A stretch of 64,000 bases of DNA from Chelydra serpentina (taxonomy: Eukaryota > Chordata > Testudines > Chelydridae), in contig JBAIAC010000057.1 in the NCBI GenBank assembly GCA_037349315.1, positions 11,873,501-11,937,500 of the forward strand. Direction: 5' to 3'. This document shows positions 32,558 to 44,370 of the stretch, in pieces (the stretch's first letter is position 1; every line of letters begins with the position of its first letter). A program made the translations under genes and the position numbers. The notes beneath the pieces were generated by a model. The model was given only the letters and a program-made list of their open reading frames with translations. It was not told where the DNA came from and did no database searches.

Positions 32558-32892
32558 TTATGCGTTCACGACTGCTTTATTTGTAGGTGTGAATTCTAAA
32601 GAGTTCTGCTGTGTTCAGGACCGAATCGTGCTCTCGGTTCCTGCACTATAAATCCAATCTCACTGACGCTGCTGCCACACACCAAAGACGATGACAGAGT
32701 AGACTTGCCTGCGAGGAGAAACTTGCAGCCCATCAGGATGGCTATCAGTGGGCCAGGTTCTGCTCTTGTTTACAACAGAGTGAATCTGGAGTGAAGGCAG
32801 AGCGGCTGCTCTTAGAACCGAATTGGAGCCGCCATCCTTATCATGCCAGGGTCCTTTTAGCTAAATGGCAAAGAAAGTCTGAATGTTAATGT

Positions 32893-33172
32893 AGTCCCGC
32901 TTTGTGTTCCAGCAGCACCTAGAGATCAGCTCCCCCTTGTGCTCGGTGCTGTACGCTCACGGCAGTAGGTGCTTCTTGGTCCAAAGAGCTTCCAGGCTGA
33001 ATAGATGAGACAAACGGAGGGTGGGAGAAATGATTCTTATCCCCTTGATACAAATGGGGAACTGAGGCCCGGCGAGGCGAGGTGGTTGTATCAAGGGCAC
33101 ACAGGGTGTTGGTGGTAGATCAGGGAACTGCGCCTGGGTTTCCTGAGTCCTAGCACAGCACTTTAAACCCGC
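32893..33172 (-). mobile_element. MIR-like SINE, antisense, long copy
   Basis: It includes GCAGCACCTAGAGATCAGCT, CTTGTGCTCGGTGCTGTACG, AAAGAGCTTCCAGGCTGAAT, ATGGGGAACTGAGGCCCGGC and the antisense head to about 33170. It ends about 110 nt before the first FNIII exon. Confidence 0.68.
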
Positions 33173-33281
33173 GTGCTGGGCAGCGTGGCTGATGGAAAGA
33201 CGATGGCGCTCCGGGGTACAAGCGCCTGTGAATCAGAAGGGGAATGTTCCATTCACACCTCCCCCCTTGGTCTTTCTCCAG

Positions 33282-33575
33282 AGCCCCCCACGCCCATCGC
33301 TCCCCCCCAGCTGCTCCGAGCAGGCTCCACCTATCTGATCGTCCAGCTCAACACCAACTCCATCATCGGCGACGGCCCCATCGTGCGGAAGGAGATAGAG
33401 TACCGCATGACCTCGGGGCCCTGGTCGGAGGTCCACGCCGTCAACATGCAGACCTACAAGCTCTGGCACCTGGATCCCGACACGGAGTACGAGATCAGCG
33501 TGCTGCTCACGCGGCCGGGGGACGGAGGGACTGGCAAGCCGGGGCCGCCCCTCATAAGCAGGACCAAATGCGCAG
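33282..33575 (+). CDS. PTPRU: PTPRU exon: first fibronectin type III repeat (294 nt)
   Basis: This exon encodes the whole first FNIII repeat as a single phase 1-1 exon. The translation begins (E)[20 protein letters not shown] and continues through [12 protein letters not shown], the tryptophan in GPWSEV, and [20 protein letters not shown], ending at SRTKCA. The L-x-P-x-T-E-Y-x-I-x-V signature is the FNIII F-strand motif. The acceptor is gtctttctccag and the donor GCAG/gtaggc. Residues such as [20 protein letters not shown] point to PTPRU rather than its paralogues. A 16-kb repeat-filled intron follows. Confidence 0.97.
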
Positions 33576-33999
33576 GTAGGCACGCTCCTTAGCGCGGGAG
33601 GCCCCAGGCTATTGGCTGGCCCTCGGTCGACAAGGATCTGCATGGGTATCCATTGGGTGCGGTGTAAAACCTGGGCACGATATTTTCTGGGCTGGTGGCG
33701 GTGTCTGGACATTGTGCTTTTCCTAGTCCTCCAGCGGCCCTGAGCTGCCCCCAGTACCGCTAGCCATTGGGGCTTGTCTACACTGGTAGAATTACACCAA
33801 GATAACTCCCCATGCGGCCAGTCTTATTCTGGTAAGTTTAAACCACTTCCAAAGTGGCATAAGATGAATTGGAAAAAGGCCCCTCTCATACTGGAATGAG
33901 TGTCCATGTGCGGGGTGGAGGGGCAGGATGGGGCCCTGCTTCTTACTTCACAGAAAGCCTTGGAACAAGGATGTGGACCAGTGATTACAGGGGGAAATG

Positions 34000-34200
34000 G
34001 AAGAGCAGGACTCCTGGGTTCTGTTCCCAGCTCTAAGAAGGGAGTGGGGTCTAGTAGTTAGAGCTGGGGGTGGGGAGTTCAGGACTCCTGGGTTTGTTTC
34101 CCAGCTGTACCACTGACTCCCTAAGTGACCTCAGGCAATCCACTTGACCGTCCTGTGTTTGTTAAAGCTGAGAAGTTGTGACAAAGAGCCCTATGTCCTT
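34000..34200 (+). mobile_element. MIR-like SINE, sense, with partial duplication of the head
   Basis: GGACTCCTGGGTTCTGTTCC and GGACTCCTGGGTTTGTTTCC occur about 70 nt apart, each with tRNA-like B-box flavour. They are followed by GTGACCTCAGGCAATCCACT. It is probably two overlapping MIR-like heads. Confidence 0.55.
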
Positions 34201-35069
34201 GACCGTTTCCTATGGTGAAGTCCTTGCAGCTCTCGTTACGGCGTTATCAGTTTGCAGTCAGACAGGTATTAACCACCAGCCCAGGCCGAAAGAAAATGGA
34301 AGAACCCCAAAGAAAACCCTCCTGGCGCGGGAGCCGGCTCTGCAGGCTGGATTTACTGTTTAATACACTAACAGGGGCTGCAGTAAACTGACAAATGATT
34401 GTTGCTTCAGCAACTGGGTAAAGCAACAGTCAGAGCTCGCTGGCAGCGGGAGGATTGATAACAGCCCAGAACAATGAGGTTTCGCGCCCGCCATAACTCA
34501 GCTCCGGAGCAGCCGTTTCGTGGAGGCAGGTCGGTAGAGCAGTCGCGGAGGTGACGAGTGGGTTAACAGGCAGGGGAGCACCTTGCGTGAGCGAAGAAGG
34601 AGCAGCAAAGCACTGGGGCGGCTTTTTGGGCTGGGCGGGGGGACGAAGGAAAAGGCTTTATTGCAGTAGCACAGAAGGGCTTCAGCTAGCTCGTAGCCCC
34701 ACGGCGCTAGGCACATCCCCGCCCCAAAGAGCTTGCGGGCTGAGAGATGGGACCATACAGGTGGGTGGGGGGAGACGGGCTAACAAGAATCCCAAGGGAG
34801 TTGGGAGCTTTTCTGAGGTCTGGCCACATTTGGGTGCCTTCATCCTGGGAGACCTTCCCACGTTCTCTCTGTCAGGGACGCAAAGGGAAGGAGCCTCAGA
34901 AAAGTCTCGCAATCTGTCCAGCCCCGACAAAAGGAGGTGTTGCGGATAAAGGACACCTTCACTGACTTCCATAGGAGCTGGGGTCGCTCAGCGCCTCTCG
35001 GGGTGGAGATATGGAGCAGGATCCCGTCCTTAGACACCACGTGGCTGATGTACATGGCCGGTGCACAGC

Positions 35070-35300
35070 AACCAACAATGAACACTTGCTAATGGTGCTT
35101 ATATAGATAGTCCCATCATCAGCCTGTGAGGGCCTCTGACCCCCCCCTCTGCCGTAGGAAAGTACCAACACCCCACTGTATGGGGAGAGTAAGTGACTTG
35201 CCCAGAGTCAGACCAGGAAGTCTGTGGCAGAGCTGGCCCAGCGCACCTGAGTTGTAGAGTGCTGCTTTAAGCACAAGCCCATCCTTCCTCAAGTGGTGGC
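35070..35300 (-). mobile_element. MIR-like SINE, antisense
   Basis: AGTAAGTGACTTGCCCAGAG, CAGGAAGTCTGTGGCAGAGC and CTGCTTTAAGCACAAGCCC mark the antisense core and head. Confidence 0.6.
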
Positions 35301-35340
35301 TTCTAGCCCACGTAGACTCTGATCCCGTGGAGTCCATCAC

Positions 35341-35782
35341 TAGGGTGGCCAGCTGCCCGGTTTTCGGCCAGAAAGTCCGGTCGAAGAGATGATGTCCGGT
35401 CAGATCTCATGACTGGACACCCAATATCCGGTTACTGCGGGCGGGAGAGGCGGGGAGGTGCTGAGTCATCACCCGCGCCAGCCCCATCTCATCTGGGGCC
35501 GCCTCCTACCTGCATCGGGCGGCTGCAGCTCCCAGCCCCGTTTCCACAGGCGAGTCCCTCCCGACCCATGCAGGGGGGGCGGGGAAGGGCGGAAGAGGAA
35601 AGAGGAGTGAATGGGGGGGGGCTCAGGAGGAAGGGGCGGGACCTCGGAGGAAGAGGCAGGGCAGAGGTGAGGCCTGGGGGAAGGGGCGGGGAAGGGGTGG
35701 GGTCTGGGTGGGGGACAAGGCAGGGCAGGGGCAGGGCTCCTGGAGTGTCTGGTTTTTATATATTACGAAGTTGGCCACCCTA
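35341..35782. mobile_element. TA-flanked inverted-repeat DNA element (442 bp)
   Basis: It starts TAGGGTGGCCAGCTGCCCGG and ends AAGTTGGCCACCCTA. TAGGGTGGCCA is inverted perfectly, and both ends carry TA, as expected for a Tc1/mariner-type TA target. The interior is purine/G-rich (about 35565-35740) with repeated GGAAGGGGCGGG-like units. Confidence 0.68.
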
Positions 35783-37234
35783 CAGAGTCCCTTGAGGTCA
35801 CTGCGACGGACAGGCTGCGTCAGCAGATGCTTCCCAAGGCCGTTGCCATCTCAAGCTCCAGACTGCCCAGCGCCCTCCGGGTAGGGATTGGGAGCCAGTG
35901 GCTGCGTGTGCTTGCAGAACTTCAAAGGGCAGCTGCCTTCAGCTGCCACAGCTCGGCCGCTAATTGACTTTTGAGCAACGGCGTCCTGCGGCATTCGCTC
36001 TGCTCTGTTGTTCCTTCACTGGGAGTCTTTCCTGCGGGTTGGCCGGGTTGTCACTGGAGGAGCGGAATGTCCTCACATGACTCCAGCCCCCCAGAGACCG
36101 GGGCACAATTAGCTGGATTGTAGCGGCAGAGGACCGGCCTGGATTCGTTCCAGGGCAGCACCAGCATCCAGGCTGGGATTTCCTCCACCTCGCCTGGCAG
36201 AGGCCCAGACTTCGTTAGCAAACAGTCCCCCGGCCCTGACCTCTCCGTCTCCTTGATCCGAGATCAAATACAGGGAGCTCGCTTGCCTGGCTGGTAGCTC
36301 AGCAGACCCAGTGAACAAAGATGCGCCACGGGAGGGCTTGCTGGCGAAGCCTGCACTCCAATCAGACTCGTTAAAGGCTGGTGGGGTGCGTTGGGTAGGT
36401 CTGAACCTTAAAGCACAGCAAATGGATCCAGACCCAGGAGCATTGATCGTCAGGGGGTTAGTAAGAAGAGCACCCTGCAGCTGCCAGCGTGACACTTGAG
36501 ACAGGCCGTGTGGATTGGTGAGCTCCCTATAATGGGAAGCGCAATCTGTCTCTAGCATCGTTCCCTAGAGAAGCGTTGGACAAGCCTCCAGATCAGAAGC
36601 CACGATGTTCCGACCCCGACTTGGATCCGAACCTCCCCAAAGCTCCTGCAGCCCAGTGGAGAGGAAGGCTGGCCTGGTGTCTCAGACACAGCACTGGGAG
36701 GAGACCTGGGCTTGCTTTTGAAACGGTACCACCGGCGCAGACAATGGGGTGTCACTGTGCCATGATCGACCTGGCGATGGGGGGTTGGCCATGAAGATGC
36801 AAGTGGGGACGCTCTCCAGTCCTTTCAGTCTAGCTTGCAGGAGGCAGGTCAGCTGCATGGGTGTCAGCTGTGTAAAAAAGAGGGTGGGCGACTGCCTTGC
36901 CCAGAGGTGATGCTCCCGTTTCTCTGACTTCCAGGCCAGATACGTGGGGGAAGCTGCCCTGCATTCTCCTGTGCTTGGTTTTAAGCAGACTGTAGGTTTT
37001 ATAACTTTTGCTTACAAATTAATCCAAATATTTGCCCTGGTGGCTAACCCCATTTTAAAGCAGGAGAAAATCTGGATGGCTGTATTTCAGAACGACCCGG
37101 GCAGCTGTGTTTCGGAGTGGGCTGCCTAGTTGTGTGACCAAGGGCAACACTGCGTACTGCGCCTGTTGAGAAATAACGAGCTGTACTCTTCAGTAGCACC
37201 GTCCTCCTGCTTGGCCCATCTCTGATTATGCAGC

Positions 37235-37378
37235 TCATTCTTTCACAGATAGGATAAACAGGAGCACTAAGAAGTTGAGTGACGTGACCAAGGCTGTGCA
37301 GTGAGTCAGTGGCAGAGCTGGGAATAGACCACCCAGGTCTCTTGACTCCCAAAGTCTTTTGCCTTCCTCTGCAACATC
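37235..37378 (-). mobile_element. MIR-like SINE, antisense
   Basis: GTTGAGTGACGTGACCAAGG, AGTCAGTGGCAGAGCTGGGA, ATAGACCACCCAGGTCTCTT: antisense core and tRNA-like head. Confidence 0.65.
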
Positions 37379-39269
37379 AGCTATGGGGTGCTGCCAGAGG
37401 CAGGATATCGGAGCATATGGAGCAGTGGTGTGACCCATCACTGCAAGTCCTGGGCCTACTTCAGCTTCCCACGTACAGATGATGTCACAAGTGATACCTC
37501 TTCGACAACATGAGCTGTGCCGGGTGCTGGCTCCAAAATCCATTCCCCCCCCTGGGTTTCACAAGCGGCGAGGGGCAAAATGCTTCTGCCCCATGGGAGC
37601 ATTCAGAAGGAGGCGGCCCTTGTTTTAAAGACCTCCCCCATGTTGGTTGCCTTGACAACGACATGCATGAGGTCACAGACGACAGGAGGTGTTCCAGTGC
37701 TGGCGTTTCAGACACTCCATGGCAACAGACTTCCTTGGTGTGCTGGGGATTTAACTGCTCAGTAATTGTGCAAAGTCAACGGGAACAAGCTGACATTAAG
37801 GAGGAACACGACTGTTGCAAGTCTGGTCCCCTTGAAACAGCTGCTTTTATGAGATGATCCGTAGCAGCCATTTGCTGGGAAGTGATTGCAGGCTGAGGAC
37901 GAAGGAGGCCCGGACTGCGTTCTCCGGGTTTCTTCCATTCCCCCCCACACCTCCGCCCTCTGTCGGTTGAGGTGAACTGGAGCCTATAAATGAACCACAC
38001 AAGAACGCTCGGGCTCCTTGCGCTGGGGGAGTAATGGGATCACTTAACCTTTCTGGGAATGAGCTTGTTTTTGAGCTGGCAGATCCTGAATGTTATTTAC
38101 GAAGCGATGTTGTAGGCGTCCTTGTCACGTCTCTGCGCGGACGGGGAGGGGAGGTTGTGAAGGAGACTCCGTTGCTGCTGACTTCAGGCCCCAAAGAAAA
38201 CGGTTCGCTGATGTTCGCTTCGGTGAGCACACATGGAAGATGTAAGACCTGGCACTGGCCTTCACCCCAAACTCTAATCGTGCTCTGACTCAGTTTCTCC
38301 TCTCCCGACCTGGTTTGATTGCTGCGGTGGGCTGGCCTCCGGCCGAGTCATTAAAGGAAATGTCTGCCCCTTGCAGAACAGCCAAGTCCAAAATAGGCCC
38401 AAAACTCAACGTCTTCCACGCCAGTCTCAGGCTGGCCCCAGCACCCTCCTCCCTGAGGGTCCGTCTTCTCTCCTCAGCCCCTCCTGGGCTCATTGGAGGC
38501 TCCCGCAGCAACTCCCAGCCTTCTACGGGAGTTTTCCCTTCACTCTGGCTCTCAGGGACTTCTGTCTTATCTCCGCCCCAGAAAGCCTAATTTAGTCACA
38601 TGCCCCGCGTGGCATGCAACGTTGGTCATTTTCTCCTCCTGGGAAGGCAAGCGAAGTGTGTGGGGCTGAACCCGTCACCCTGTAAAGAGCCAGTCACCCT
38701 GTGATACAGAGATTCAGAAAATCTCCAATCGTGACATGTCCCATCAGCAGGCCCTGAACCTGGGATCTCTCATTCTGAAGCCAAGAGCTGAAGATAAAGG
38801 GTTACATCTGTTAGCTGTAGTTGACTCATCTACCTCTTTTGTGGACCAGCCACTAGAGGGGGCCACAGAGGCACACCGTGGTAATGTAGGCCACACATGG
38901 AAAGCCCTGCTCCGTGGGTTCTCAGCTTGCGGGGTCATGGCCTGGCTTCCTGGGTGGGATCATGACTTCTTTCCGGCTAGGGTCCTGGCATTTTTTTCTC
39001 TTGGGAACCACTCTTTGGGTCTATGGAATAATCACCATTACAGCTGGGACTTTCAACATTGGGGCAGAGCAGGCTCCAGCTAGGCACTTGCAGTAGCCCT
39101 GGAGGGCGTGCTTCCGAGGCCGATGGAAGAAACCCCACCAGAGACAGGTATGGAATAACCTGCCCACCGGGGAAGCTCCCTCCCGGCCCCAGGTGGTTAG
39201 TGACTCTGCAGGCAGGTAGGAGTGTGGTGGTGGGGAGCAGAGGAGAAGTCACCCATCCACCCTCTCTTA

Positions 39270-39481
39270 CAGTCGGTCTTCACTGCAGAGTTAGGCTAGC
39301 AGGTTCCCACTTAGGTGTTGTCCTGTAGCCCCCCTGTTGTCCACACACAAACCCCTCTCACCGAGGTTAGTGGTGCTTTCAGCCCGGGCTAGCTGGCCCG
39401 TCCTGGGTGTAGGCTAAATCCTGGACTCTGTTTCCACTCAGGCTGATAACCTGCCTGTTTTGCAGTGTGGACGCAGGCTAA
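39270..39481. mobile_element. Short inverted-repeat DNA element (GTCTACACTGCA type)
   Basis: The left end is CGGTCTTCACTGCAGAGTTA and the right end TTTTGCAGTGTGGACGCAGG, mutually inverted. The body has GTTAGTGGTGC and GGGCTAGCTGGCCC pairs. It belongs to the same type as 57615-57860 and 30792-30884. Confidence 0.62.
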
Positions 39482-40075
39482 GCCTCTCAAGGGCTGAAAG
39501 GCCTCCAGTGCCTTCCCACAATTCCCCCCGTGTGCCCAGATGGGATGGAATGGATCCTAGAGCAGCTCCGCTCACAGTGGCCTAGAGAACTGTGGGATGT
39601 GCCCCCCGGGAGCCCTGGCGACACACGGGAGCGCAGCCTAGGGACACTGCACAGTCCTACCCGTGTGACTGGCCTTGATGCCACTGCACTGTGTCCCTAG
39701 GGCTTCTGGGGGCCCACCCTGGGGCTGTTCATACACGGGCCAGGCTAGCCCAGGCGCTCAGACCCAGGTGCCGATCACCTGGGCTAGCCTACTCCCAGTG
39801 CGACCCGAAAGTCTCTCAGCTCAGTGCTTTCCTGTCACCCGCAGCTGCTGCTTCAAGCCCTGACAATAGCACTCTCTGGTTAGTGGTGTCCAGATCTGCC
39901 GCTCTTGTGACGTGAGGACAGGCAGCCTCCCCGGTCAGTGGGCCGGAGGAGACGGCCCAGCAGCGTCACGCCACGTCCTGCCCTGAGACCTGTCTGGGAG
40001 GTGGCCAGGGTCGTGCCAAGGGTCACTAGCTTCATCTCTCTGGGAGTCTCTCACGGACCACGAGAGGCAGAGATC

Positions 40076-40262
40076 CATAGATTCTAAGGCCAGAAGGCTC
40101 AACTGTGATCACCTAGGCTGACCTCCTGCGACACACAGGCCATGGGTTGGCCCTGCATTCATTTCTGACTGGACTAGAGCGGATCTGGGGAGAGAAACAT
40201 CCAGTCTTGACTTAAACATTGCCAGGGATAGAGAGTCCACCAGCGACGGCTCAGACCCCTCA
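40076..40262 (-). mobile_element. Antisense CR1 3' fragment, older subfamily
   Basis: It reads CATAGATTCTAAGGCCAGAA, GTGATCACCTAGGCTGACCT, then AAACATCCAGTCTTGACTTA and GAGAGTCCACCAGCGACGG. It is the antisense form of the CR1 tail type seen at 4020-4412. Confidence 0.72.
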
Positions 40263-41049
40263 CAGCATGTCACGTGTCTCTTGCATGGCCGGGCCGGAGA
40301 ACGAGGTGGCTGACACCTGACCATGCATGCGGTGCTGCCCTCACTCCACTGAGGGGATGCGAAGTGCCTTGATCAGTGCATAGTCCAGGATTGTTTGTAT
40401 CCCCCCCACACCCAGCTCAGTGGCCTCTAAATTTCAGCTGATCCCACACTCCCCAGCTACCGTTATGCCTTGATCGTGCAGGAATCTCTCCTCCCACCAG
40501 CTACGGGGCCTACGCAGCAGGCACACAAGGGAGCCCGGCTGTAATGGATCCACTCGGATGCTGCCAGTGTGACCCACATGCTCCTCGTTCTTGAGCAAAC
40601 CCCGTTCTTGCTTTCCTCCCAGCTGCCTGATCCACGGCCGCCCATCAGTTCCTTCCCACGCAGCCTGGGTCAGGCACGGATGGCACCCCCTGCCCCGAGC
40701 CATTGCTGTCTGGAAGTGTCAAACCGGCCCCTCTGAGCTAATGCAACGGGACAAGCCTATCGCCGCAGTGCTGCTGCCCGTTGAATGCCCGGATGCCTCG
40801 TTAGTCGTTAGGTGCTGCACAGCGGTCGCTAATGCTCCCTTGACGGCCAGCAAACTCCCCACTTTGCTGCCTCCTTTCATCGCTGATTGTGGGGTTAGCT
40901 ACTATGTGCTGATTGGGCAGCTGCCCTTTCTCCCTGAGGTGTGCCCCCGTCAGATCCTACAGGCTTGGCAGGACGGGGCCAGGTCAGGACTTTAGATAGG
41001 AGCAGCCAGGGGCTGCAGGGAGCAGGGCAGGTGATTCATTTGGTGGCGC

Positions 41050-41098
41050 TTCTCTCTCTCTCTCTCTCTCTCTCTATTTCTCTCTCTCTCTCTCTCTC
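41050..41098. repeat. (CT)n microsatellite
   Basis: CT repeat of about 49 bp with one TATTT interruption. Confidence 0.97.
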
Positions 41099-42054
41099 GG
41101 AGAGTTGCTGCGGATGGATCTGTCCAGGCACGCACTGAGCTTGGCCGGATCTCTTTGCAGGGTCTGAACACTTAGTACCGAGCCCAGTGTCCCAGCGCGG
41201 TTAAAGCATGTTCTGCTCCTAACGGGGCCTTATTGGGTGCACTAGAATCCCAGGGCCTTGTGGTGACTGTAGACACCATGGCCCTGTTGCGAAGGGTTTG
41301 TGTCAAACTGTGTCCCATAGCACATTCCACCAGCCTCACTTCTCTCTGCCCTTCCCATTTGACGTGGTATTGTTCTGCACTTCCTGCTCCCAACTGGCCT
41401 TGCTGTGCATGGTGAAGCAGCTTCTGCATTCCACCCCAGAGGTGGCTGCATTTCAATGATAGGCACCAATTCTTCTGTAATTCGCCAACCTTTTTGCGAA
41501 GCACTTTGCCTGCGAAGCACGATCCATCTCGTGGCAGCATGTGGAACCACGCGCCCAAGCCACTGGTGGAAAATTGGTTTCTCTGAGACCCACTTGCCCC
41601 AGAGTCATTTCTGGGACAGAGTAGCGTGGCGTGCACTTGCCCGTCCTTTACCTAGGGCAGCCCCGGAGCGATGGGAGATTCCCAGCGCAGCTGCATGCCC
41701 CCAGCCATGATTGACGCTCTTCGTACAGGAACGCCTGCGTGTAATACAGCTGTAGTAGCAACTGTGATCACAGGCGGCTGCGCGCTGGCACTAATTGTAT
41801 GGATATATTCAGCAATATTAATGCCTGCAGACATCCTCGTTAGCTGATCTCTTGCTAAACCACTCCTAGAATCTGCTTACGTTGGCCTGGGGGTGCCAGG
41901 CTGTCTGTTTTCCACTGATCGTTTGAATACACTGGAATAAAAAGGAGATGGAAGCTTAAAGCCGGGCTTTCCATCAGCGCCTTGTGCTGCTCTCCTGGCA
42001 GAGAGGGCTAAGGGCGGTGCACTGGGAGTGGCTCATGCCCAGCAGAGCGGCAGC

Positions 42055-43130
42055 CTGTTCTCAGTGTGAGATGAGAGTCACAGGGGCCTCTCTGCTTTCC
42101 TCTTCATGCCTCCCTGAAGCTTGTCTAGCAAGGGACAGGTTTCACACCATGAACATCCCGTTAGACCAGGGTATGCGCCACCCTCAAGTGCCTGTCAGAA
42201 CTTGTTTTTCTCTCCTGGGGCACGTGGCGTCATGCACTTATGTTACCACATTTGTCCGACTCCAGAGACATGCCTGAAGGCATCCTAGGTGAACAATGTA
42301 TGCACCAACCAAACGCAACATGAATATCACGGTAACAAGTCCTTCCAGAGTACCGTCATCTCTAAGGTGGTGGGAGGATCCCGCCAGGTATGTGTGGGTG
42401 TCCCCTACCTACCATCCTCGCCAGACAAGATGATCATTACAGATGTGGCTCTCTTAGGCTGGGGATCCCACCTGGGTAGGCATACAGCACAGGCCACATG
42501 GATGCCCTGAGAGGCCCTGAAGCACATCAACCTTCTGGAACTTCGGGAAGTCCGAGGCGCTTGCAGGGTTTTTCTGCAATTTATCCGGTCCCACCATGTC
42601 TGCATAATGCCAGCCCATATGAGAACCACCTTCTACATCCGCAGAGGGGAAGGGGAGAGATCCAGCCCCCTCTATAGAAGCCGTCACCTGGCAGAATTGG
42701 TGTAACAGGAATCAAACCACCCTGTCAGCAGCTTACTTTCCTGGAACTCACAATGTGTTGGTGGACATCCTCAACAGGGATTTTGCCATGAACCACGAGT
42801 GGGAGCTACATGATTTGGAGGTAAACAGGGTTTTCTCTCAAGGGGAGACCCCCACCTGGGGTCTGTTCACCTCCCAAACAAATAGGAAATGCAACATCTG
42901 CTGTTCCAGAGGTGCTTGAGGCCTGCATTCTCAGGGTGATGTTCTCCCTCTCCCATGGTCAGGACGTCTGAGTGATGTATTTCCTCCCTTGCCACATCTG
43001 CCTTGGGTCTTACGGAAGATTTGGACAGGACAAGGCATGAGTCATCCTGATTGCCCCCTATTGGCCCAGAGAGTTTTGGTTCCTGAATCTCTCCTTCTAG
43101 TGTCATCTCACCTTCCGATCAGCATCTAGT
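42055..43130 (+). mobile_element. DIRS-type retrotransposon remnant (reverse transcriptase end / RNase H)
   Basis: Fragments in shifting frames match DIRS elements in order. About 42110-42280 reads CLARDRFHTMNIPLDQ and FSLLGHVASCTYVTTFVRLQ. About 42330-42380 reads PSSLRWWEDP. About 42390-42510 reads VCVGVPYLPSSPDKMIITDV then LLGWGSHLGRHTAQATW. About 42520-42690 reads HINLLELREVRGACRVFLQF. Later comes AAYFPGTHNVLVDILNRDFA, then LIAPYWPRE near 43060. GWGSHLG and HINLLELR are hallmark positions of the DIRS RNase H region. Frameshifts and stops show it is dead. Family assignment is from memory of conserved motifs. Confidence 0.72.
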
Positions 43131-43156
43131 CCTTTCCTGATCCCTTGACCCAGGAG

Positions 43157-43925
43157 AAGGGCAGGATCAAGTCCTGCACTTAGGATGGAAGAATCCCATC
43201 CACCGCTACAGGCTGGGGACCGACTGGCTAAGCAGCAGTTCTGCAGAAAAGGACCTGGGGATTACAGTGGATGAGAAGCTGGATCTGAGTCAGCAGTGTG
43301 CCCTTGTTGCCAAGAAGGCCAACGGCATATTGGGCTGCATTAGTAAGAGCATTGCCAGCAGATCGAGGGAAGTGATTATTCCTCTCTATTTGGCACTGGT
43401 GAGGCCACATCTGGAGTACTGCATCCAGTTTTGGTCCCCCCACTACAGAAAGGATGTGAACAAATGGGAGAGACTCCAGCGGAGGGCAACGAAAATGATT
43501 AGGGGGCTGGGGCACATGACTTACGAGGAGAGGCTGAGGGAACTGGGATTTAAGTCTGCAGAAGAGTAGAGTGAGGGGGGGATTTGATAGCAGCCTTCAA
43601 CTACCTGAAGGGGGGTTCCAAAGAGGATGGAGCTCGGCTGTTCTCAATGGTGGCAGATGACAGAACAAGGAGCAATGGTCTCAAGTTGCAGTGGGGGAGG
43701 TCTGCGTTGGATATTAGGAAACACTATTTCACTAGGAGGGTGGTGAAGCACTGGAATGGGTTCCCTAGGGAGGTGGTGGAATCTCCATCCTTAGAGGTTT
43801 TTAAGGTCCTGCTTGACATAGCCCTGGCTGGGATGATTTAGTTGGTGTTGGTCCTGCTTTGAGCAGTGGGTTGGACTAGATGACCTCCTGAGGTCTCTTC
43901 CAACCCTAATCTTCTATGATTCTAA
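43157..43925 (+). mobile_element. CR1 LINE 3' end, young-looking copy
   Basis: Two frames carry the C-terminal ORF2 region (43267-43569, [20 protein letters not shown]; 43584-43841, [20 protein letters not shown]), and the tail ends TCTTCTATGATTC. It shares its indels and nearly all bases with the copy at 13391-14473 over the last few hundred bases. It lies between two parts of what looks like a DIRS element. Confidence 0.9.
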
Positions 43926-44370
43926 GTATCTTGACTCTGGATTACTCCATCTCATGGCTTGTTTTTTCGGATGGGCACCAGCCCCAGAATGTTCCTGCTC
44001 GGGAGCCATGCAAACCATCCTTAATACTAGCAGAAATGGATATGCCACTAGGATATGCTACTCAGCCAAACAGGAGTGTTTTTCCATCTGGACACAGCAG
44101 AGACATGTATCTCCTGAATGAGCAGATATTCCTCTTATTTTGGACTATCTTCATTCTCTCGGAATGGCTGGGTTTGACTCCGAATGGCTGAGTCAACCTG
44201 CTCCCCCTTTTCCCCTCGGGTAGAAACATGGCAATGGCGCATGTGCAGACCAGTTGGCACTGCTTGCAAGAATTCTCTGACTCCGGGTGCATGGAGCACA
44301 TGCATACCCACAGTGGAATACAGGTAGGGACCACAAGTCTCAAATACCCTACAGCTGCTATATGATAAGT
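43926..44370 (+). mobile_element. Probable terminal part of the same DIRS element
   Basis: About 44230-44365 (GCGCATGTGCAGACCAG, GCATGGAGCACATGCATACC, CACAGTGGAATACAGGTAGG, ending GATAAGTAACTTCTTCTTTT) resembles the terminal repeat region of turtle DIRS elements as I remember it. It lies just after the CR1 tail, suggesting that CR1 inserted into, or a deletion brought it next to, the DIRS copy. The middle part (43926-44180) is not clearly assignable. Confidence 0.42.

Larger units (their letters stand above)
30580..33281 (+). other. PTPRU: PTPRU intron between Ig and first FNIII repeat (2702 nt)
   Basis: Phase-1 domain-boundary intron, running from gtgagg to tttctccag. It contains a short inverted-repeat DNA element (30792-30884), a CR1 fragment split by another element (31428-32265), a GT microsatellite (32527-32554) and a MIR-like SINE (32893-33172). 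I see nothing nameable in 30885-31427. Confidence 0.9.

Noticed and set aside
38843..38860. CTCF-like sequence CCACTAGAGGGGGCCAC
   Set aside because: The position that should be C in the core is G, and spacing is off by one; too weak to list.
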